This document shows, in pieces, positions 1-5,999 of a stretch of 8,066 nt of DNA. Position numbers and translations under genes: made by a program. This stretch comes from CAYNNQ01 sp051748085 (GTDB taxonomy: Bacteria; Desulfobacterota; Desulfovibrionia; Desulfovibrionales; Desulfonatronovibrionaceae). How positions within the stretch are numbered: the stretch's first letter is position 1; every line of letters begins with the position of its first letter. The stretch covers positions 1 through 8,066 of the forward strand of contig JBNJHA010000085.1 in assembly GCA_051748085.1 (NCBI GenBank), read 5' to 3'. The notes under the pieces were generated by a model. The model had not been told where the DNA came from, did no database searches, and saw nothing but the letters and a program-made list of their open reading frames with translations.

Positions 1-57
1 CCTCCAGCGCCGATGATACTTCTCTTTTAAGAGCGGGAAAGTAGGACGTCGCCAGGG
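1..57 (+). rRNA. rrf: 5S ribosomal RNA, 3' part only
   Basis: The first bases match the 3' half of bacterial 5S rRNA. AGCGCCGATGATA is the conserved stretch before helix IV. CTCTTTTAAGAG forms a helix-loop, and GGGAAAGTAGGACGTCGCCAGG is laid out like the end of 5S, where the last bases pair with the missing 5' end in helix I. The 5' half lies outside the window, so this is the tail of an rRNA operon running into the window on the plus strand. The exact 3' end (56-58) is estimated by resemblance. Confidence 0.85.
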
Positions 58-67
58 CTTTTTTTTA
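57..67 (+). terminator. U-tract after 5S rRNA (rRNA operon end)
   Basis: Eight T residues (59-66) directly follow the 5S 3' end. Helix I of 5S, whose other arm is outside the window, would provide the hairpin just before this U-tract, so the pair could act as an intrinsic terminator. I see no separate hairpin between 5S and the T run. This is an inference from position. Confidence 0.45.
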
Positions 68-119
68 TCCCTTTTCGCCACCATTCTTCTTGCCGGGTAT
101 TTTAATTTTACATTTCATC

Positions 120-827
120 ATGACTACTAAATTGAGTCGTAAATTTGAACCCGGATTATTTATCCGCGCTTTTCAGCAGACCCTTCCGGTCATCCTCGGC
201 TATCTCCCGGTGGGCTTTGCCTACGGGGTTCTGGCCCAAAAAAGCGGTCTGTCCGATTTCAATACCATATTCATGTCCGTTATTGTCTTTGCCGGTTCCG
301 CCCAACTGGTTGCAGTGGGATTATTTGCCTCCGGCATGGGTCCGGCCACGGTTATTGTGACCACATTTATCGTCAATTTGCGTCATCTTCTAATGTCCGC
401 CGCGCTTGCTCCTCATTTGAAAGGCTGGACTAGGCTGCAGAAATTTTGGTTTGCCTTTGAGCTAACGGACGAGACTTTTGCTCTGCATATGCGCAGCTTT
501 TCCCAGGGTGGGGCGCATAAGCCGGAGGTGTTCACGGTAAATGCGATAGCCCAGAGTGCATGGATCGCCGGATCCATTCTCGGTCTTGTGGCCGGATCGC
601 TGGTCACCGATGTAAAGCCGGTTGGCCTGGATTTCGCTTTGCCGGCCATGTTCGCGGTTTTATTGGTCTGGCAGCTGGACTCACTTATTAAATACTTGAC
701 CGCACTACTGGCGGCTTTTGCTTCGGTTGTCTTTATTCTGGCCGGCGCCGGGCAGATGAGTGTGCTTTTGGCCACGGTTGTGGCCGCCAGTCTTGGTCTG
801 GGAGTCATGCAATGGATCAGAAGGTAG
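120..827 (+). CDS. azlC: AzlC family branched-chain amino acid exporter, large subunit
   Basis: This is the large integral membrane subunit of the AzlCD (LIV-E) family, which exports branched-chain amino acids; the family is best known from azaleucine resistance in Bacillus. The 235-residue protein has the family signatures in order: GYLPVGFAYGVLA in the first helix, FAGSAQ, NLRHLLMSAALAPHL, and ELTDETFA near the middle. Several hydrophobic helices follow in the C-terminal half. I chose the ATG at 120. A TTG at 90 would add ten residues but has no ribosome site, and the family normally starts shortly before the FxxGxxxxLP region. No good Shine-Dalgarno is visible before 120 either, so the start is not firmly fixed. 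The gene overlaps azlD by 16 bases, which suggests translational coupling. Substrate is assigned by family only. Confidence 0.9.
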   Translation: MTTKLSRKFEPGLFIRAFQQTLPVILGYLPVGFAYGVLAQKSGLSDFNTIFMSVIVFAGSAQLVAVGLFASGMGPATVIVTTFIVNLRHLLMSAALAPHLKGWTRLQKFWFAFELTDETFALHMRSFSQGGAHKPEVFTVNAIAQSAWIAGSILGLVAGSLVTDVKPVGLDFALPAMFAVLLVWQLDSLIKYLTALLAAFASVVFILAGAGQMSVLLATVVAASLGLGVMQWIRR

Positions 828-1138
828 TACTCTGGATCATAGTGGGGATGATGGTGGTTACTTATATCCCCCGGGTATTGCCCATAGCCTCTCTTTCTTC
901 CCGATCCCTCGCCCCCTGGCTGGTACGCTGGCTGGAACTGGTTCCGGCCGCGGTCCTGGCCGCCCTGCTCGCCCCGGCTATTTTGGTGGAAAATGAAGAG
1001 ATGCACGTAAATGCGGACAATCCCTTTATTTGGGCCTCGATTCTTACTCTGGCCCTGGCCCGGATTACCGGCAGTTTTGTCGGGTCCATCCTGGCCGGAA
1101 TGGGATTGGTGGCTTTTTTGCGCTACTTTGTGCTTTAA
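812..1138 (+). CDS. azlD: AzlD family branched-chain amino acid transport subunit
   Basis: This 108-residue membrane protein is the small partner of AzlC in the two-subunit exporter. It shows the family's N-terminal pattern (VTYIPRVLPI) in the first helix, a VPAAVLAALLAPA segment, and two further hydrophobic stretches towards the C-terminus (about residues 73-87 and 89-106). The length is normal for AzlD. The start lies inside the end of azlC, with GGAG at 801-804 as a plausible ribosome site, so both subunits are probably made from one message. The family role is established; the exported amino acid here is not shown by the sequence. Confidence 0.9.
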   Translation: MDQKVVLWIIVGMMVVTYIPRVLPIASLSSRSLAPWLVRWLELVPAAVLAALLAPAILVENEEMHVNADNPFIWASILTLALARITGSFVGSILAGMGLVAFLRYFVL

Positions 1139-1176
1139 TAAAAAAGCCCATTCCCGACAATACCGAGGATGGGCTT
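1139..1176 (-). terminator. Intrinsic terminator, minus strand
   Basis: AAGCCCAT (1144-1151) pairs with ATGGGCTT (1169-1176), and CC/GG extend the stem past one bulged base. The A-run at 1140-1145 becomes a U-tract when read on the minus strand, so the orientation fits the end of the haoCA-type operon transcribed from the right. It also sits right behind the azlD stop codon. On the plus strand there is no U-tract after the stem. Confidence 0.6.
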
Positions 1177-1307
1177 AACAGGCTGCCCTAAATCTCCCAA
1201 TTGCTGCGTCGCTACAAAAAGTTCAAACTCTAACGTATGTCTAAATACGCTGCGACCTTGAACTTTTTTTGCTCCTTGCACTTGGAATTTTTGAACAGCC
1301 TGTTTAA
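1175..1307. repeat. 133-base imperfect palindrome, MITE/REP-like element
   Basis: The ends are inverted: TTAACAGGCTG at 1175-1185 against CAGCCTGTTTAA at 1296-1307, with one extra A. The symmetry continues inward through AAAAAGTTCAA (1216-1226) against TTGAACTTTTT (1258-1268), to CGTAT (1234-1238) against ATACG (1245-1249) at the centre. The whole stretch can fold into one long hairpin. It encodes no supported protein. I recall similar noncoding repeats in deltaproteobacterial genomes, but only one copy is in this window, so dispersal is inferred. Confidence 0.65.
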
Positions 1308-1341
1308 TAAGGACTTTTTCAACACGATGTTAAGTTTGGAC

Positions 1342-1375
1342 AAGCCCCGGCGATCAGCATGCCGGGGCTTTTTTT
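1342..1375 (+). terminator. Intrinsic terminator, plus strand (azlCD)
   Basis: AAGCCCCGGC (1342-1351) pairs with GCCGGGGCTT (1361-1370) around a short loop, and seven T residues follow (1369-1375). This is a strong plus-strand terminator, the likely end of azlCD transcripts that read through the palindromic element. It ends at the stop codon of the convergent octaheme gene. On the minus strand the same hairpin lacks a good U-tract. Confidence 0.8.
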
Positions 1376-2765
1376 ATTCAAACAGTTCCGGAGGCTTGGT
1401 GGTATCCCCGTTGGCATTGGGGAAGTCTTCGTATCTGTGCGCCTTTTCCCCGGTCTTTAACAGGTGCTTGGCCTCGGCCATGAATTCGTTGAAGCGGAGC
1501 TTGCACTCATAGAAGCCGTGCCACCAGGAATAGTCCGGGGCCATCATGGCCGTGCCCATTCTGGCCCGCCTGCCTTCATGGTGCCACAATTCATAGTATT
1601 CCACTTCCAGCTTCTCATCAAAGAACTTGGAGTCATCCAGAAGTCCTTTTGCGTACAATTTGTCCAGCATCTCCTTGGCCGGTTTGAAATAGACCTCGTT
1701 GTACTCCTCTACGCTCCTGTCCAGCTTGGCGTAATGGTCATCCACCCAGGTTTCACCATGACACTGAAGGCAAACCATTTTCATGTCCTTGCGCTCTTCC
1801 TTCCAGTTCGTATCCGCTGGAAAGGCGGCGAATTCCGAGGGGCGGACCGTTAGCGGGGCCTGCAGTTCCCAGGAAAGGCGGTTGGTTACGTCGTGCGTGG
1901 TCTGCAGCTCGGCTACCCCGGACATATGGCAGGATGCGCAGGTCGGGGCCCTGTAGTCCACTCCCGGGGTCCAGGTCCCGGGGGCGCTTTCCCAGTTAAA
2001 CTCATCGCTGGTCATGTCATAGATGGCTCCGTGCTTGGACTCCGTGTAGATCTCGATCTGCGGATGGTCCGGACCCAGATGGCACTGCCCGCAGGCCTCC
2101 GGTTTCCGGGCTTCCGCTATGGAAAATTTGTGTCTGGTATGGCAGGAGGTGCAGCTGCCCTTGCTGCCGTCCAGGTTCAAGCGTCCCACCCCGGTATTGG
2201 GCCAGGTCTGAGAGTCGAGATTGCCGTCCTTATCCTTTTTGAGGATGGTTCCGTGGCAATAGTAGCACCCGGAGGTCCTTTCCCAGTCCGAGTTCATCCC
2301 GTCGTTCAGCCAGGGATCTATTTTCCAGATAATCTCCAGGGTGTTGGCGTGCTTGCTTTTGGCGTACTGCTCGGCTTCGTCCGGATGGCAGCGGGAACAG
2401 TCCTTGGGTGTGACCACCGCGGATATCGGGGTCCGGTACTCCTGCGTACCCCATTTATTGTCCGATCTCTTGTATTGCTCAAAGTGTTTCTTGGAAATGT
2501 CCTTGTCGTGCTCCTCCGCCTTATGGCAGTCCAGGCAGCTAATATTGGAGGAGGCATGGCCGCTATTTGTCCAATCCACGAAAAGACCCGGGGTTTCTTC
2601 CTTGTGGCATTGGATACAGGCCCGGGCTTGTTTGGACATTCCCCGGGTGATCCGAAATTCCTTTTCCTTGTCCATGTCCGGCTGGCGTTCGGCTCCGGCC
2701 TGTGTGGCAGCAAGAATTAGAAAGACACCGGCAACAACAGCCGCCAAACAGTTTTTAGCGCGCAT
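1374..2765 (-). CDS. haoA: Octaheme cytochrome c, hydroxylamine oxidoreductase (HAO) family
   Basis: This is a periplasmic octaheme cytochrome of 463 residues. Residues 1-25 form a signal peptide with a hydrophobic core and an AGA cleavage site. There are eight CxxCH heme motifs, at C50, C77, C123, C167, C205, C225, C276 and C332. None is CxxCK, which argues against NrfA, octaheme nitrite reductase (ONR) and tetrathionate reductase (OTR). The APTCASCHMSG, THDVTNRLSW and PDYSWWHGFYECK segments have the HAO-family look. By family analogy the fourth motif (C167-H171) would hold the catalytic heme. Classical HAO oxidises hydroxylamine, but homologues paired with a tetraheme quinol dehydrogenase, as in Epsilonproteobacteria, are thought to reduce nitrite or hydroxylamine. 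The upstream partner gene, the divergent hcp and the likely anaerobic host favour reduction here. I could not place the Tyr equivalent to Nitrosomonas Tyr467, which would help decide. AAAGGAGG lies just before the ATG. It follows its partner gene by 35 bases, in one operon. Confidence 0.85.
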   Translation of the reverse strand: MRAKNCLAAVVAGVFLILAATQAGAERQPDMDKEKEFRITRGMSKQARACIQCHKEETPGLFVDWTNSGHASSNISCLDCHKAEEHDKDISKKHFEQYKRSDNKWGTQEYRTPISAVVTPKDCSRCHPDEAEQYAKSKHANTLEIIWKIDPWLNDGMNSDWERTSGCYYCHGTILKKDKDGNLDSQTWPNTGVGRLNLDGSKGSCTSCHTRHKFSIAEARKPEACGQCHLGPDHPQIEIYTESKHGAIYDMTSDEFNWESAPGTWTPGVDYRAPTCASCHMSGVAELQTTHDVTNRLSWELQAPLTVRPSEFAAFPADTNWKEERKDMKMVCLQCHGETWVDDHYAKLDRSVEEYNEVYFKPAKEMLDKLYAKGLLDDSKFFDEKLEVEYYELWHHEGRRARMGTAMMAPDYSWWHGFYECKLRFNEFMAEAKHLLKTGEKAHRYEDFPNANGDTTKPPELFE

Positions 2766-2800
2766 GGTATACCTCCTTTTGGGGCGATTTTGCGTTTCAG

Positions 2801-3358
2801 TTAGAGACCGGACGACTGCGGGTCCCGGACGCTTTGTTCATAGGAGTAGGTTTCCTTGGGAAAATGGACCAGGTGATTGTGACAATCCACGCACTTTTTT
2901 TCCGAGCCGTCCCCCGGATAGAGCACTTTGCGATGGGCCAGCATGGCCCCCCGCTTATAGGGCATTTCCAGAAGGTTTCTGTGACATTTGCGGCACTGCT
3001 CGTTTTTGAAACTTGCGTATGCCGCTTGCCTGTTTTTGGCGTGGTCGTATTGGGACGTATCCATGGTAAAATGCTTAATAACGTCCTTTAATCCGTGATA
3101 GGTTTTGGAATAGAAGAATTCAAAGGTGTTGTGCGGAGCTGGCAGATGGCAGTCCATGCAGTCGGCCACGAACCCCTTGGGATTGTTGGCGTGCGAGGAT
3201 GTCTTCCAGGTGTCGTAGGCGTATTCGATTTCATGGCAGGAGGAGCAGAACTGCGGAGAAGAGGTGCGGACCATGGTGTAATAGGTCATGCTGAACAGGG
3301 GAAAGGCCAGCAACAGTCCAAGCGCGATAAACAGGATGGGTTTAAAATACCTGCGCAT
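2801..3358 (-). CDS. haoC: Membrane-anchored tetraheme cytochrome c, NapC/NrfH family (HaoC-like)
   Basis: This 185-residue protein has an N-terminal transmembrane anchor (about residues 6-27, no cleavage site) and a periplasmic domain with four CxxCH motifs at C38, C67, C122 and C156. Family members oxidise menaquinol and pass electrons to a periplasmic partner such as NrfA, NapAB or a HAO-like enzyme. The partner here is almost certainly the octaheme cytochrome that begins 35 bases downstream. The ATG at 3358 is chosen because AAGGAGGAA (3371-3363) sits at ideal spacing before it. An upstream ATG at 3394 would add 12 charged residues ahead of the anchor and has no ribosome site. Assignment to the HaoC/cM552-like branch rather than NrfH proper is inferred from the partner. 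Confidence 0.85.
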   Translation of the reverse strand: MRRYFKPILFIALGLLLAFPLFSMTYYTMVRTSSPQFCSSCHEIEYAYDTWKTSSHANNPKGFVADCMDCHLPAPHNTFEFFYSKTYHGLKDVIKHFTMDTSQYDHAKNRQAAYASFKNEQCRKCHRNLLEMPYKRGAMLAHRKVLYPGDGSEKKCVDCHNHLVHFPKETYSYEQSVRDPQSSGL

Positions 3359-3362
3359 AAAT

Positions 3363-3371
3363 TTCCTCCTT
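3363..3371 (-). promoter_or_regulatory. Ribosome binding site of the tetraheme gene
   Basis: AAGGAGGAA on the minus strand, four bases before the ATG at 3358. It decides the start against the ATG at 3394. Confidence 0.85.
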
Positions 3372-3400
3372 GAGTCTATTCTTAGGATAAGCATAAAAAA

Positions 3401-3429
3401 AATATAAGATCAAGGCAGGAAATTAAAAA
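3401..3429 (-). promoter_or_regulatory. Possible promoter of the tetraheme/octaheme operon
   Basis: On the minus strand TATATT (3406-3401) is a 5/6 match to a -10 box. A weak -35 (TTTTTA, 3429-3424) stands 17 bases upstream. Transcription would start near 3394. The FNR-type palindrome centred at 3462.5 would then lie about 68 bases upstream, near a class-I activator position. The surrounding sequence is very A/T rich, so such matches arise easily. Confidence 0.3.
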
Positions 3430-3455
3430 ATGAAATTGCGAAAAATATCATTTGA

Positions 3456-3469
3456 TTGATATAGATCAA
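3456..3469 (+). promoter_or_regulatory. FNR-type operator, TTGAT-N4-ATCAA, between haoC and hcp
   Basis: TTGATATAGATCAA is a perfect match to the Crp/Fnr-type palindrome TTGAT-N4-ATCAA. It lies 87 bases before the hcp start and 98 before the divergent tetraheme start. The HcpR-like regulator encoded at 6000-6683 has a recognition helix with E-xx-SR, the residues FNR uses to read TTGAT half-sites. If the site is at -41.5, hcp transcription would begin near 3504; a weak -10 (TAGTTT, 3492-3497) is in the right place. Both hcp and the divergent cytochrome operon could be controlled from this one site. Confidence 0.75.
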
Positions 3470-3542
3470 AGAAAAAAGAAGCTGGAGGACGTAGTTTTGC
3501 TTTTAAAGAGGGCGAAAACTTATGTCCAACAGATAACCAGAC

Positions 3543-3549
3543 GGGAGGG
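3543..3549 (+). promoter_or_regulatory. Ribosome binding site that decides the hcp start
   Basis: GGGAGGG abuts the first ATG (3550) but lies seven bases from the second (3556), counting from the end of GGGAGG. The second start is therefore preferred. It also gives the family-typical MFCFQCQETAKN N-terminus. Confidence 0.7.
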
Positions 3550-3555
3550 ATGATC

Positions 3556-5202
3556 ATGTTTTGTTTTCAATGCCAGGAAACCGCCAAGAACCAGGGCTGC
3601 ACGGTCAAGGGCATGTGCGGCAAGCCGGAGGAGACTGCCGATCTGCAGGATCTGCTTATTTATGTGGCCAAGGGAATCTCGGTTTACGGGGACAAGCTGC
3701 AAAAAAAAGGCGGCGTGGATCGGGATGCGGGCAACTTTGTGTGCAAGGCCCTTTTCACTACTATTACCAATGTGGCCTGGGACGACGATGTGATCATGGA
3801 GCGCATCAAGCAGGGGCTCAAGGTTCGGGACAAGGTAAGGGAAAAACTGAACGGGGATATGCCTGATCCGCTTCCGGACTGCGCATCCTGGTCCTCCGAA
3901 AACAAAGAGGAGATTAAGGCCAAGGCTTTGTCCGACGAGGTGCGCATTACCGCAGTGGAAAATGAAGACGTGCGCTCCCTAAGGGAACTTCTGGTTATCG
4001 GCTGCAAGGGGGTCGCCGCCTACGCCGATCACGCAGCGATCCTGGGCAAGGAAAAAGACGATATTTACGGATTTATTATGGAGGCCCTGGCCTCGACCAC
4101 CAAAGACCTTTCCGTGGACGAAATGGTCAATATGGTCATGCGGGCCGGGGAAACCGCAGTTAATACCATGGCCCTTCTGGACGAGGCCAATACATCCGCT
4201 TATGGCCATCCGGAAATATCTGAGGTCAATATCGGGGTGCGCAAAAATCCCGGAATATTGATCAGCGGGCATGACCTGAAGGACATGGAAGAGCTCTTGA
4301 AACAGACCGAGGGCACCGGCGTGGATGTATACACCCACGGGGAGATGCTCCCGGCCAATTATTATCCGGCTTTCAAGAAGTTTGAGCATTTCGTGGGTAA
4401 TTACGGCGGCTCCTGGTGGCAACAAAGCGATGAGTTCGAGTCCTTTAACGGGCCGATCATCCTGACCACCAACTGCCTGATTCCGGTGAAAAACAAAAAC
4501 ACCTATCTGGACAGACTGTTTACCACCGGCGTGGTCAATTACGTCGGGGCCGGACATATTGAGGACCGGCCGGAAGGCGGGGAAAAGGATTTTTCCCCGG
4601 TCGTGGAAATGGCCAAGAAGTGTCCGGCCCCGCAGGAAATAGAATCCGGCAAGATCGTCGGGGGGTTCGCCCACAATCAGGTCCTGGCCCTGGCCGATAA
4701 AGTGGTCGAGGCGGTTAAATCCGGGGCCATCAAGCGTTTTGTGGTAATGGCCGGATGCGACGGCCGGCACAAGACGCGAAATTATTATACGGAAGTGGCC
4801 GAGAACCTGCCCGAGGATACGGTTATCCTCACGGCCGGTTGCGCCAAATACCGCTACAACAAGCTGGATCTGGGGGACATCGGGGACATTCCCCGGGTGC
4901 TGGACGCCGGGCAGTGCAACGACTCCTACTCCCTGGCCGTGATCGCCCTTAAGCTGAAGGAGGCCTTCGGCCTGGAGAGTATAAACGATTTGCCCATATC
5001 CTATGACATCGCCTGGTATGAGCAAAAGGCCGTGGCCGTGCTTCTGGCCCTTTTGAGCCTGGGCGTTCAGGGCATCCGCCTGGGGCCGACCTTGCCGGCC
5101 TTTTTGTCTCCGAATGTGGTTCAGGTCCTGGTGGACAAGTTCGACATCAAGCCCATCGGCTCGGTTAAGGAGGACATCGAGGCCATGATGGCCGGGAAAT
5201 AG
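3556..5202 (+). CDS. hcp: Hybrid cluster protein (hydroxylamine reductase / NO reductase)
   Basis: Cytoplasmic Fe-S protein of 548 residues with a 4Fe-4S cluster and the unusual 4Fe-2S-2O hybrid cluster. Hcp reduces hydroxylamine to ammonia in vitro, and in E. coli it reduces NO to N2O and takes part in S-nitrosylation. N-terminal cysteines C3, C6, C15 and C21 give the C-x2-C-x8-C-x5-C spacing of the form from strict anaerobes. All hybrid-cluster ligands are present: H239, E263, C307, C401 (the persulfide Cys), C429, C454 and E489, with K491 nearby. They are offset by exactly five from the positions I recall for the Desulfovibrio vulgaris enzyme, so the protein is intact. No Hcr reductase is adjacent; the ferredoxin-like protein at 6968-7672 is a possible electron donor. 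An FNR-type palindrome lies upstream and a strong terminator downstream, so hcp is probably monocistronic. Confidence 0.97.
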   Translation: MFCFQCQETAKNQGCTVKGMCGKPEETADLQDLLIYVAKGISVYGDKLQKKGGVDRDAGNFVCKALFTTITNVAWDDDVIMERIKQGLKVRDKVREKLNGDMPDPLPDCASWSSENKEEIKAKALSDEVRITAVENEDVRSLRELLVIGCKGVAAYADHAAILGKEKDDIYGFIMEALASTTKDLSVDEMVNMVMRAGETAVNTMALLDEANTSAYGHPEISEVNIGVRKNPGILISGHDLKDMEELLKQTEGTGVDVYTHGEMLPANYYPAFKKFEHFVGNYGGSWWQQSDEFESFNGPIILTTNCLIPVKNKNTYLDRLFTTGVVNYVGAGHIEDRPEGGEKDFSPVVEMAKKCPAPQEIESGKIVGGFAHNQVLALADKVVEAVKSGAIKRFVVMAGCDGRHKTRNYYTEVAENLPEDTVILTAGCAKYRYNKLDLGDIGDIPRVLDAGQCNDSYSLAVIALKLKEAFGLESINDLPISYDIAWYEQKAVAVLLALLSLGVQGIRLGPTLPAFLSPNVVQVLVDKFDIKPIGSVKEDIEAMMAGK

Positions 5203-5231
5203 CCGGGGAAACCAACTGAATCAACCACTTG

Positions 5232-5268
5232 AGGGCTGTCGCGTGGACAAAGCGGCGGCCCTTTTTTT
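5232..5268 (+). terminator. Intrinsic terminator of hcp
   Basis: AGGGCTGTCGC (5232-5242) pairs with GCGGCGGCCCT (5252-5262) over 11 base pairs, two of them G-U. The loop is nine bases, and seven T residues follow (5262-5268). It separates hcp from the toxin-antitoxin pair. Confidence 0.9.
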
Positions 5269-5294
5269 ATCCGGCAAAGCAGAGAGGCCGCTTA

Positions 5295-5333
5295 GTGCCG
5301 TGTACTTGACTGGGTGGACCATAAGTGCGACAC
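5295..5333. promoter_or_regulatory. Imperfect inverted repeat upstream of the toxin-antitoxin pair, possible operator
   Basis: GTGCCGTGTACTT (5295-5307) is an imperfect inverted match of AAGTGCGACAC (5323-5333), with one two-base gap and two mismatches. It lies 24 bases before the antitoxin start, where ribbon-helix-helix antitoxins commonly bind to repress their own operon. A TTGACT (5306-5311) overlaps the left arm as a possible -35, but no convincing -10 follows. The role is inferred from position only. Confidence 0.35.
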
Positions 5334-5356
5334 CTTAAGCAAGGAGGAAATATAAA

Positions 5357-5584
5357 ATGCCCACGAAAAATCCCAGAATCAATGTGGCCCTGGAAACAAA
5401 ACTTTATAATGCTGTAAGCGAGCTGGCCGAGCAGGAAGGCATTTCCAGGTCCATGGCCGTTCGCGATCTGATAAAAGAGGCCATGGAAATGCGGGAAGAC
5501 CTTGCTTTGGCTGAAATCGCCGAGAAACGGGAAGCTTCTTTTGATTTGGATACCGCTTTGAGTCACGATGAAGTATGGAGTTAA
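5357..5584 (+). CDS. Ribbon-helix-helix antitoxin of a type II toxin-antitoxin system (RelB-like)
   Basis: This 75-residue protein begins with a short beta strand (RINVALE) and two helices in a ribbon-helix-helix DNA-binding arrangement (residues 7-45). A charged C-terminal tail ending in SHDEVWS follows, a pattern common in antitoxins that wrap around RelE-type toxins. It should neutralise the toxin encoded next and repress the shared promoter. AAGGAGGAAA (5341-5350) is an excellent ribosome site for the ATG at 5357. The C-terminus overlaps the toxin start by 17 bases. The family name (RelB, CopG-like or other RHH) cannot be settled by eye, hence no gene symbol. Confidence 0.8.
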   Translation: MPTKNPRINVALETKLYNAVSELAEQEGISRSMAVRDLIKEAMEMREDLALAEIAEKREASFDLDTALSHDEVWS

Positions 5585-5843
5585 ATACCATCCGTATGTC
5601 CTGAGCAAGGATCTCCCCAAACTGAACCGGGACATAAAGGCGGGAATAAAAAAGGCTATTGAGGAGCGTATTCTTGTGGCGCCCGCTGAGTACGGCCTGC
5701 CTTTGCGGAAAACACTTAAGAGATACTGGAAACTAAGGGTTGGAGACTACAGGGTCGTATACAGGATAAATGAAGATGTAATAGTCATCTTTTGCATCCG
5801 GCACCGAAAGGATGTGTATGCTGTGGCCGAAGGCAGGCAATAA
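5568..5843 (+). CDS. relE: RelE/ParE superfamily toxin (probable mRNA interferase)
   Basis: This 91-residue basic protein has the RelE fold signature. LKRYWKLRVGDYRVVYRI (residues 50-67) and RHRKDVY (residues 78-84) hold the conserved Arg and Tyr positions used by RelE toxins to cut mRNA on the ribosome. The N-terminal half is helical and Lys-rich, as usual. The length is full, so the gene appears intact. It has no ribosome site of its own, and its ATG lies inside the antitoxin gene, so translation is probably coupled. A ParE-type gyrase toxin is the main alternative, but the conserved R and Y favour RelE. The pair lies between two parts of an otherwise nitrogen-oxide-related region and is probably an unrelated insertion. 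Confidence 0.85.
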   Translation: MKYGVKYHPYVLSKDLPKLNRDIKAGIKKAIEERILVAPAEYGLPLRKTLKRYWKLRVGDYRVVYRINEDVIVIFCIRHRKDVYAVAEGRQ

Positions 5844-5999
5844 GGAAGTTTATATGAAGTTTCCATCCGGAAATGGCCTTTTTCCAGTTTTACCGCGTCA
5901 AATTTAATTTCCTTGTTAAACAGAAAAAAATCTTATTTACGACCGCTGATTTTTTCCCACATTATCCCCGATAGCAACCTGCAAAAGCGGCCTCCTTTT

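Noticed and set aside
90..119. TTG start for azlC ten codons upstream
   Set aside because: No ribosome site precedes it, and the extra residues lie outside the usual AzlC N-terminus.
1237..1512. A 91-codon plus-strand open frame across the palindrome and the end of the octaheme gene
   Set aside because: It starts in a palindromic repeat, runs through a strong terminator and then antisense to a real gene, with no ribosome site.
1893..2720. A 275-codon open frame antisense to the octaheme cytochrome gene
   Set aside because: The opposite strand carries eight CxxCH motifs and a signal peptide. The antisense frame has no ribosome site or family resemblance.
1374..2765. Octaheme gene as NrfA, octaheme nitrite reductase or tetrathionate reductase
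   Set aside because: Those families carry a CxxCK heme motif (NrfA also has fewer hemes); all eight motifs here are CxxCH with HAO-type surroundings.
3550..3555. First ATG of hcp
   Set aside because: The GGGAGGG sequence abuts it with no spacing, whereas the second ATG is at normal distance and gives the family-typical N-terminus.
3979..5025. A 348-codon open frame antisense to hcp
   Set aside because: It lies wholly inside hcp, which has every catalytic ligand and a strong ribosome site. The antisense product has no recognisable motif, and the frame is a by-product of codon use.
5844..5999. Terminator or small gene between the toxin and the regulator
   Set aside because: There is only a five-base-pair stem near 5860-5873 with a poor U-tract, and no open frame with a ribosome site.
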